From Bacteroidaceae bacterium (GTDB lineage: Bacteria > Bacteroidota > Bacteroidia > Bacteroidales > Bacteroidaceae), in assembly GCA_017541025.1 (NCBI GenBank), contig JAFXZY010000076.1, positions 1-64,000 of the forward strand: DNA of 64,000 nucleotides. Direction: 5' to 3'. A model generated the notes under the pieces. It saw only the letters and a program-made list of their open reading frames with translations, was not told the DNA's origin and ran no database searches. A program made the position numbers and the translations under genes. Positions 57,771 to 64,000 of the stretch are shown here, piece after piece (position 1 is the first letter of the stretch; the number at the start of each line of letters is the position of its first letter).

Positions 57771-60413
57771 TTAGAAGCTTGCTTCGAAGTAGAAGCGGAA
57801 GCCCCACTTCTGGGTGTCGTCTTTGATATAGGTGAAACGATGGGTGTACTCGAAGGAGAGGAATTTAAGGATGTTGTGAATACCTACGGCTGCCTCGATA
57901 TATGGCTTCCAGCTGTTCATTGGCTCAGTGTAGTTTACGTATTGGTTACGCAAAACAGAACCCTCGTAGTGATGCTTCCACTCGCCGGGGAAACGGTAGA
58001 GGAAATCATCGTTACGATTGGCTTCAATCAAGGGGTTGTTCTTATCGGTGAGGTATCCCCACATGCAATTAAGCGCCAAAGACTCGCGCCACTTGAGTTT
58101 CCTGAACAGAGGAATGCGGTTGAAGAGCTTTCCGTTAAGGTCCCAGCGCCACATGGTGGTTACGGCACGGTCATGAAGGAACTCCATATTGCCCACAAGG
58201 TTAAAGGTGTTACGGCTACGGATGTAACTGAGGTTAGCCTCGGGAATCACAAGCAGAGGAAATGGAACCCGGTTCCACTGGAAGGAAGCGTGGATGTTGC
58301 CGTCGATACTACCCCATGAATTCAACCAGAAACGTTTGCTGAACATGAACTCGGTCATGTTATAGTTATAATCGCCACCTAAGAAGCCCTTGATACCTAC
58401 GGTGTGCTGAAAAGCAATCTTGGGAGCTTCGAGGTTAGAAAGGTAACGCTTGGTACGTGTATTCAGCACCTTAAGACCGGGTTGATATGAAGCACCGAAG
58501 CTGAACTCGGTATAAGTGACGGTATTGGATTCTACATCAGTAGGCATTAGACGGTCGTTCTGGATAGAATTTTCAATATTATTCCATTCCTTGTTGGTAA
58601 GGAAATAGAGGTCGCCGGCTCCTGTGTTCCACTCGCGGTTGAAACGCGCATTCAAAGCCAGACCATACTCATACTCAAAGACGGCCTCTACACGATAACG
58701 CTCGAAGTAACTCTGCAAGCGGGTCTTGTGCCAGGCAAAAGACATGAAAGTATTATCCTTATCGTACTGCAGGAACTTATCTGAGGGACTTTGGATATCG
58801 CGGGTATAGCTGAAGGAGATATCCTTACGGGGATAGGCTATGAGGTCTTTCTCCTTCTCGTTGAACGAATAGGCAATCCGGGTCTCACCTTTTACCTTAT
58901 GGTCCTTGAATCCGTATTTTATCCATCCGCCGAGGAACCAGTGCTTGTTGAAAGCCCCGGTGGTCTGAGCACCCAAACGCAGACGGAAACCTTCTACCCA
59001 GTTACTACCGAAAGTAGAGAAGAAGGGACCGATGTCCACCTTACTTGGCCGGTTGGGGTCGACGCTAGTCTCGAGGTAGTTGTCGAGGAATACCTTAGCT
59101 GCATACAGCACGCCACGAACAATAGGCTGGTCCGTGAACCGACGTTTCAACTCGGCAATATGCTGCTGACCGTGCGAGAGCGTATCGGGACGATATTGAG
59201 CCCAGAAGACTTTGTCGCGATGCTTTGCTCCCTTCTCAACCTTCTCGTCGCCAGCGAAACTGACATATTCATCTGGGAAAGGCTCGTTGCTGATATTGGT
59301 GTAACGTGCAAAATGATCAACGTGCAACTTGTTAATCTTATCGGTAAGCACCATCTGCATAATCATACGGTTACTGGTGCAGAACTGCTGTCCGCCAGGC
59401 AGACTCTGGAACTCCTGATCCAACGAAAGGTGTCGGACAAAGTTCACACTGTTGCCCATGGGCATACCCATACGGGCTCGCTTAATGCGGTAGGTGCTGT
59501 CGTTCATGACGTAGAGGTCACCATTCCAACCAAAATCCTGCTTATTGGCGGGCTGAAAGTTAACAATGATGCACGAGTCGCCGTCGCAATCTACCGTATC
59601 GGCAATGGCATAGTGGTAAAAACGAAGAGCAGCTGCACCTCCGATAGGACTGATGAAGTTATGTTGGAAAATAACGGTCTGGTCTTTATAGATATCAACA
59701 TCCACCAGATTGTCTTTTATCTTGCTTTCTACAAAGTCTGTTGCCGACAAGAGGTCAAGCAAGCTCTCTTTATTTTCGCCCAAGACAATGCTCTTGCGTC
59801 GGTCGCCAGACTTACGATAATACTCCTTGGTAATACGTTCCTCGAAGCTGATAGGAAGAATCATCTTACCCGTTGCGGGACAATATTCGGCATACTCGGC
59901 AGAGAGATTCGCCTTCTTATAATTCTCATCGTCAAGCGTGGTAGTATCCACATCGTTAATAGCCATTGTGGTGCTAACGTATCTATCGAAACTGGCATAT
60001 TCGGCATCGTGGATATCGGCACTCTTACGGGCATCTATCACCTTCTGCATCAGTTCTACGGCAGGATTACCCTTGCGGACATACTTCTTTTTCTCTGCCT
60101 TGACTGTAACGGTCCCCATATCACTGGCGTTCATAGAAAGTTTTATGTCAAGTGAGCGTGCTTTCTTAACAACTACTTCTACATCCTTATAGCCAAAATA
60201 GTGAAACACCAAAGTGCCAGGACGAAAACGTATTTTGTAATAACCATTCTCGTTGGCAACTATCTTCCCAGTAGGGCGGTCTTTATACCATACCTGTGCT
60301 CCTTCAAGTGGTTCGTCATCTAATGAATCAAAGATTCTTCCATAAACCATCTGAGCATAGGATGGGACAGCCAATCCTAAAAGAAGCATAAAGAGTATTA
60401 TCTGACGTTTCAT
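57771..60413 (-). CDS. DUF5686 outer-membrane protein with carboxypeptidase-D-like domain
   Basis: An 880-aa protein. The signal peptide (MKRQIILFMLLLGLAVPSYAQ) is followed by a CarboxypepD_reg-like domain (VYGRIFDSLDDEPLEGAQVWYKDRPTGKIVANENGYYKI), then the long DUF5686 domain ending in beta-barrel-like strands (YIEAAVGIHNILKFLSFEYTHRF ... GFRFYFEASF). The last residue is Phe, as in outer-membrane barrels. It lies in the polyene cluster, 15 bases after the CrtI-like gene, perhaps placing pigment in the outer membrane (inference). Confidence 0.85.
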   Translation of the reverse strand: MKRQIILFMLLLGLAVPSYAQMVYGRIFDSLDDEPLEGAQVWYKDRPTGKIVANENGYYKIRFRPGTLVFHYFGYKDVEVVVKKARSLDIKLSMNASDMGTVTVKAEKKKYVRKGNPAVELMQKVIDARKSADIHDAEYASFDRYVSTTMAINDVDTTTLDDENYKKANLSAEYAEYCPATGKMILPISFEERITKEYYRKSGDRRKSIVLGENKESLLDLLSATDFVESKIKDNLVDVDIYKDQTVIFQHNFISPIGGAAALRFYHYAIADTVDCDGDSCIIVNFQPANKQDFGWNGDLYVMNDSTYRIKRARMGMPMGNSVNFVRHLSLDQEFQSLPGGQQFCTSNRMIMQMVLTDKINKLHVDHFARYTNISNEPFPDEYVSFAGDEKVEKGAKHRDKVFWAQYRPDTLSHGQQHIAELKRRFTDQPIVRGVLYAAKVFLDNYLETSVDPNRPSKVDIGPFFSTFGSNWVEGFRLRLGAQTTGAFNKHWFLGGWIKYGFKDHKVKGETRIAYSFNEKEKDLIAYPRKDISFSYTRDIQSPSDKFLQYDKDNTFMSFAWHKTRLQSYFERYRVEAVFEYEYGLALNARFNREWNTGAGDLYFLTNKEWNNIENSIQNDRLMPTDVESNTVTYTEFSFGASYQPGLKVLNTRTKRYLSNLEAPKIAFQHTVGIKGFLGGDYNYNMTEFMFSKRFWLNSWGSIDGNIHASFQWNRVPFPLLVIPEANLSYIRSRNTFNLVGNMEFLHDRAVTTMWRWDLNGKLFNRIPLFRKLKWRESLALNCMWGYLTDKNNPLIEANRNDDFLYRFPGEWKHHYEGSVLRNQYVNYTEPMNSWKPYIEAAVGIHNILKFLSFEYTHRFTYIKDDTQKWGFRFYFEASF

Positions 60414-60428
60414 ATATCCTTCAATCTT

Positions 60429-61811
60429 TTATTCTATAATTTCTTTTGTTGTATACATTGCGGTCATTGTAACACCGTGAAGTCCATGCAACATAAGGCT
60501 TTGACCGGTTAGTAATAAGTTGGGAATACTGGTGCGGGGCGAGAGAACCGTCAAAAGCGGAGCTGCTGCATCCTTGCGTATTCCATAAGCACTGCCCTCG
60601 GGAGACAAATTGTAATCTCGATACGTTAACGGTGTGCTGGTATGAATCTCCTGCACATATTCATGCAGATTAGGCAGAAACCGTTCAGCTACGGCTATGC
60701 ATCGTTGCGCTTTCTGCGCCTTGAATCGCATGTATTCCTCTCCGCGATGCATGGGCAAGCTATTTGTCCAAGCTGCGCATTCGCTTATATTCATTGGCGT
60801 GAGAATGTCAATCTGACGGGCATATGCGGAGCCATCTTCAGGAACACGACAACTTACCATATAACCGAGTCCGTCCCACGCTTCGAGTCCATCATACAGG
60901 AACTCATTATAATTAAAATATGGAACCTTATCCGGCTTCAGCAACAACTGAGCCGTAAACATTCCATTTGTATTTACTAAACTGTCAATTCTACGACGAT
61001 ACACCTTTTTTAGCAACTGACTCTCTTTTACCAAAGATAATGTTACAGAAGGATGAGCGTCGCTTATGAAATATCGTGCCTCATAAATCTGGCCATTCTT
61101 ACAAACAGCTTTACAAATAGCACCATTTTCTTCCACCAATTCCTCTACCTCAGCATCACAGATAAGTACTCCACCATGACGGGTATAGTTTTCTGTGAGT
61201 TTATGTACAATCATGTTGCCGTCTCCTCTAAGTCGCCAACTGCTTTCTATAAAAGGTGCATTCCCATGTACGTAAGTAAAGAGGGGCAGCGTGTCACGTT
61301 TTAACTCCATCTTTAAACATGCACCGCTTAATACACTCAGAAGCAAGGGATTAGAAATGATACTACTCAAATATTCATAGGCATTTGTCTGCTGCATCCA
61401 CACTTCATCTGTACATTGCATCAACAGGATGTAGCGCTGTAAACTCTCTCGGTCTTCGGGAAAATCCTTGGCCAATGTTTCCAGAAAATTGTCGTAACCT
61501 TCTGCAAAGCGATACTCACGGTCGCCAATCATAATACGGTCAAAACCATTGGTATCCAACTTCTGCCAAGGCAGTGACAAAAGATCCAACTCTTTAAAAA
61601 TATCATGCAAAGGCTGTCCTTCTGCCAAGCCACCTACATAGTGAAGACCAGTATCGTACATCATACCGCCTCGTCGATAGCTTTGTAAACAGCCTCCAGG
61701 CTGATGCTGGCGCTCCAGAACGAGCACCTTCATCCCTTTCTTGCTGAGCAAATTGGCACAAACCAACCCACCCAGACCGCTTCCTATGATAATAACGTCA
61801 TACACCTTCAC
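60429..61811 (-). CDS. CrtI/phytoene-desaturase-like FAD oxidoreductase
   Basis: A 460-aa flavoprotein opening VYDVIIIGSGLGGLVCANLLSKKGMKVLVLERQHQPGGCLQSY, a dinucleotide-binding GxGxxG with the carotenoid-desaturase continuation. The end (GLHGVTMTAMYTTKEI) is also typical. In aryl-polyene and flexirubin clusters such enzymes are thought to modify the polyene or its end group. It overlaps the FabZ-like gene by 14 bases. Confidence 0.85.
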   Translation of the reverse strand: MKVYDVIIIGSGLGGLVCANLLSKKGMKVLVLERQHQPGGCLQSYRRGGMMYDTGLHYVGGLAEGQPLHDIFKELDLLSLPWQKLDTNGFDRIMIGDREYRFAEGYDNFLETLAKDFPEDRESLQRYILLMQCTDEVWMQQTNAYEYLSSIISNPLLLSVLSGACLKMELKRDTLPLFTYVHGNAPFIESSWRLRGDGNMIVHKLTENYTRHGGVLICDAEVEELVEENGAICKAVCKNGQIYEARYFISDAHPSVTLSLVKESQLLKKVYRRRIDSLVNTNGMFTAQLLLKPDKVPYFNYNEFLYDGLEAWDGLGYMVSCRVPEDGSAYARQIDILTPMNISECAAWTNSLPMHRGEEYMRFKAQKAQRCIAVAERFLPNLHEYVQEIHTSTPLTYRDYNLSPEGSAYGIRKDAAAPLLTVLSPRTSIPNLLLTGQSLMLHGLHGVTMTAMYTTKEIIE

Positions 61812-62163
61812 CTTTGAAGGTCATATACTGCCGTTTCTCGTCAGAGATGATGGCAATAATAGAATACTTTCCTCCTGATTCACTCACCTCAACTTCTACA
61901 TCTACCTCTGGACAAACCATTGGGGTTGCAATTGCTGTGAGTAAGCATTGTTTGATTGACAAAATACGTAGCTCTTTACCAACCAACAATGAAGTACACT
62001 CCTTGATAGTCTGGATATTACAAACTCCTGGACAGACAGGATTACCTGGGAAGTGTCCCTCGTAAACGCTACAATCGGGCAAGATGGCTATATGGTAAAC
62101 TGCTTTTTCTTCGCTATCCTTGCGCGCGCGCAAAACCTTGTAATATTTATTCTCCAGCAACAT
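61798..62163 (-). CDS. Beta-hydroxyacyl-ACP dehydratase-like hot-dog protein (FabZ/ApeI type)
   Basis: A 121-aa protein with YEGHFPGNPVCPGVCNIQ, the FabZ catalytic motif with its His and the Gly-Pro turn. It overlaps both neighbours (17 bases with the upstream dehydratase, 14 with the CrtI-like gene), so all are co-translated. It should dehydrate ACP-bound intermediates of the polyene chain. Confidence 0.85.
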   Translation of the reverse strand: MLLENKYYKVLRARKDSEEKAVYHIAILPDCSVYEGHFPGNPVCPGVCNIQTIKECTSLLVGKELRILSIKQCLLTAIATPMVCPEVDVEVEVSESGGKYSIIAIISDEKRQYMTFKGEGV

Positions 62164-62563
62164 AAATCTTCATTTGTGTGGTAGCAATAGTCTCCTCCCC
62201 AGAGACGGTCTCGCCTGTAATAATAGTAACACCGTTAACGGTGGGCCCCATTGTAATGGTAGTAACTAATGTTTCGCCTTTAACTGGCCTACGGTTCAGT
62301 CTGAAACGCTTCACTTCACCAATATATCCGACAGGCGGTTCTGTTGCTCCGGCTTGCATAGCATTATAGCCGGCAAAAGCAGATGCCGACTGTGCAATAT
62401 GTTCTATTACACCCGGTTCAGCTATAGCACCGTCTGATTCAAGGAAGAAATTATCATCCCTAATGTTAAGGCTGGTGCGAGCAATATCATCATGAGCCTC
62501 TAGCAACTCGTCAACCATCATGATTGGCGAGCGCTGAGGTATGAGATTTTTGATATCTGTCAT
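62147..62563 (-). CDS. Hot-dog dehydratase (FabA/FabZ-like, ApeP type)
   Basis: A 138-aa protein. NLIPQRSPIMMVDELLEAH is the FabA/Z opening, and IAEPGVIEHIAQSASAFAGYNA is a degenerate hot-dog helix region with Glu in the place of the usual catalytic Asp/Glu. Two dehydratase-like proteins side by side are typical of aryl-polyene clusters. Nine bases after the ACP gene. Confidence 0.82.
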   Translation of the reverse strand: MTDIKNLIPQRSPIMMVDELLEAHDDIARTSLNIRDDNFFLESDGAIAEPGVIEHIAQSASAFAGYNAMQAGATEPPVGYIGEVKRFRLNRRPVKGETLVTTITMGPTVNGVTIITGETVSGEETIATTQMKIYVAGE

Positions 62564-62572
62564 GCGGTTTGA

Positions 62573-62815
62573 TTAAGCCATATGGCTCTCAATGTAATCG
62601 TAAAGATTACCAAAGGTCTTCACATTTGGCAGATCCTCTGCGGGTATCTTAACCTTAAAAGTGTACTGTACAACAGCTACCAGGTCAACAAGACTCAGGC
62701 TGTCGAGATGCAGGGTTTGATAAATGGGGGCGTCCTCGACGATTTCTTCCTCGTTTACGTCAAACTCGTCTGTCAAAGTCTCGATTGTCTTCTCAATGAT
62801 TTCTTCTCTTGTCAT
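62573..62815 (-). CDS. Acyl carrier protein
   Basis: An 80-aa acidic protein. The phosphopantetheine site is Ser in LHLDSLSLVDLVAVV. Preceded and followed by polyene-type genes, so it is a pathway-specific ACP and not the fatty-acid AcpP, which is shorter in its first helix. Confidence 0.9.
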   Translation of the reverse strand: MTREEIIEKTIETLTDEFDVNEEEIVEDAPIYQTLHLDSLSLVDLVAVVQYTFKVKIPAEDLPNVKTFGNLYDYIESHMA

Positions 62816-62872
62816 GATCTTAAATAGTTATTTGTAAAAATGAAATAAAAAAATTATACTCTCTATTATTTA

Positions 62873-64000
62873 TTATTTAAAGTCTTTTACAATAAGTGTA
62901 CTGTTTGTTCCACCAAAGCCAAAGCTGTTGCTAAGGAACATATCAAAGCCTGTTTCGATGGTCTGGGGAATGACATTCACGCAGGCTGTCTCCTCATCGG
63001 GAATTTCAAAGTTCAAGCTACCAGCAATGAAGCCATTCTTCATCATCAATACAGAATAGATGCACTCGCTGGCACCGGCCATCCACATCTCATGTCCTGT
63101 CTGGCTCTTGGTACTTGTAACAGGGACCTTGTAGTCGCCAAAGCACTGAGCAATAGCCATTGCCTCTCTACCGTCACCAGCATGTGTACTAGTAGCGTGA
63201 GCATTTACATAACCAATCATACGGGGATCTATACCACCATTCTTGAGAGCCAGCTCCAAAGAACGGGCAGGTCCGGCTACGTTAGGAGTAGAAATATGGT
63301 CACCGTTACCACTGAATCCCCACCCTACTATCTCTGCAATGATGGGAGCGCCACGCTTAACAGCATGCTCGTAGCTTTCCAGAATCAGAGTTGCAGCACC
63401 ACCACCAGGAACTAAACCGTCACGGTCGCGGTCGAAAGGACGACAAGCCTTAGTAGGCTCATCCTCACGTGTCGAGAAAGCCTGAATACCATCGAAGCTA
63501 GCAACGCAGTACATATTTGCCTCCTGAGCACCACCACAGATAACACAATCCTGCAAACCTTCCTTGATAAGCAAATAAGCATTACCAATAGCCAGAGAGC
63601 TGGAAGCACAGGCAGCAGATGATGTCAGGTTGATACCACGCAGCTTGAACAGACAAGCCAAATTCATGGTTACGGTACTGTTCATACTCTGGAAGATGGC
63701 ACCGCTACCGCAGGCAGAGGTGTCCTTGAACTCACGGAACTTATCCAAAGCTATCATGGTACTCTCGGCAACAGAGTCATTACCATAGATAATACCTACC
63801 TCGTGAGCATCCAGAAAATCCTGATCAATCTTTGCGTTCTCCAATGCCTGTAATGTTGCGACGTATGCATACTGAGCTTCCTCAGGCATAAACTGACGGA
63901 CATTACGCGATAAAAGTTTCTTAATTTCAACAGCGGGTACATCTGCGCACAATGCAGAACGGAATCCTGCATCCTTTCTCTCCTGGCTAAAGATGATACC
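62873..64000 (-). CDS. Beta-ketoacyl-ACP synthase (KAS II type), cut by the window edge
   Basis: The frame is open to base 64000 with no true start; a TTG at 63952 is not the start, because family sequence continues upstream (GIIFSQERKDAGFRS). About 375 residues are seen. The catalytic Cys is in SSAACASSSLAIGNAYL, and the two His are in NAHATSTHAGDGREA and KSQTGHEMWMAGASE. It should extend the ACP-bound chain of the polyene. The cluster continues to the right. Confidence 0.9.
   Translation of the reverse strand, partial: GIIFSQERKDAGFRSALCADVPAVEIKKLLSRNVRQFMPEEAQYAYVATLQALENAKIDQDFLDAHEVGIIYGNDSVAESTMIALDKFREFKDTSACGSGAIFQSMNSTVTMNLACLFKLRGINLTSSAACASSSLAIGNAYLLIKEGLQDCVICGGAQEANMYCVASFDGIQAFSTREDEPTKACRPFDRDRDGLVPGGGAATLILESYEHAVKRGAPIIAEIVGWGFSGNGDHISTPNVAGPARSLELALKNGGIDPRMIGYVNAHATSTHAGDGREAMAIAQCFGDYKVPVTSTKSQTGHEMWMAGASECIYSVLMMKNGFIAGSLNFEIPDEETACVNVIPQTIETGFDMFLSNSFGFGGTNSTLIVKDFK

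Noticed and set aside
58791..60155. 454-aa ORF on the plus strand opposite the DUF5686 gene
   Set aside because: It is a shadow frame: the minus-strand protein has a clear signal peptide, domains and operon context, while this one has no family pattern.
63952..64000. TTG at 63952 as start of the ketoacyl synthase
   Set aside because: The frame stays open to the window edge and family-like sequence continues upstream.

Overview
The window reads as chromosomal DNA of a Bacteroidales bacterium, most likely Prevotella/Segatella or a close relative. The evidence is: many promoters of the Bacteroidetes type (TTTG, about 19-20 bases, TAnnTTTG); secreted proteins ending in the Prevotella-style sorting tail (DLSGRK...KGIYIxNGKK); a GH97 enzyme, a DUF2723 protein, DUF3098, DUF5686 and a reverse rubrerythrin; and few Shine-Dalgarno sites. 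Both window edges cut a gene: a secreted protein at the left and a ketoacyl-ACP synthase at the right.

Left accessory region (about 1-11 kb). After the tail of a secreted protein come a possible small RNA (524-645), a helically phased five-copy repeat (891-997) and a restriction-modification island. The island holds a Dam-like methylase, a DpnII-like nuclease, a second small PD-(D/E)XK nuclease and a DpnA-like methylase with an unusual C-terminal extension. A gap then contains a promoter, about 390 bases of strongly self-complementary sequence with a 13-codon ORF inside, and a terminator; I consider this an undescribed structured RNA candidate. It is followed by a phage- or element-like module (DUF3127, a Cys-rich protein, a VirE/DUF3987 primase-like protein, a virion P5/lysozyme-like protein) whose spacers and coding regions carry repeated palindromic or AT-rich pieces.

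Central region (about 11-48 kb). This is mostly housekeeping and envelope material. It includes a frameshifted GlsB-type membrane gene, PH-domain membrane proteins, a metal-type TonB receptor with a Cys/His-rich partner, a Y-family polymerase with its YolD-like partner behind a cysteine desulfidase gene, a serine hydrolase, and an operon of flavodoxin, UPF0371, TlpA-like and GH97 genes. It also includes an AMP-ligase/ACP/acyltransferase fusion, a PurF-like protein lacking the catalytic cysteine, a CotH/GLUG secreted protein, a GH130/ADP-ribosylglycohydrolase-fold fusion, a DUF2723 protein next to a membrane-bound winged-helix regulator with a three-copy 11-bp repeat between them, reverse rubrerythrin, and an operon of YhiN, LolA-like, LtaE, MenA and a BASS-type transporter.

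Signalling operon (48-56 kb). A compact plus-strand run encodes a cytidylate-kinase-like protein, an orphan NMT1/THI5-like binding protein, a membrane sensor carrying both a SpoIIE phosphatase and an RsbW-type kinase domain, an SLC13-type transporter with RCK_C domains, a STAS protein, a RelA/SpoT-type synthetase and an HD alarmone hydrolase. I infer that it links a periplasmic signal, partner switching, transport and (p)ppGpp. I regard it as the most interesting gene system here.

Right end (56-64 kb). A minus-strand cluster of thioesterase, DUF4833, FabG, DUF5686, CrtI-like oxidoreductase, two hot-dog dehydratases, ACP and KAS looks like the end of an aryl-polyene/flexirubin-type pigment cluster that continues beyond the window.
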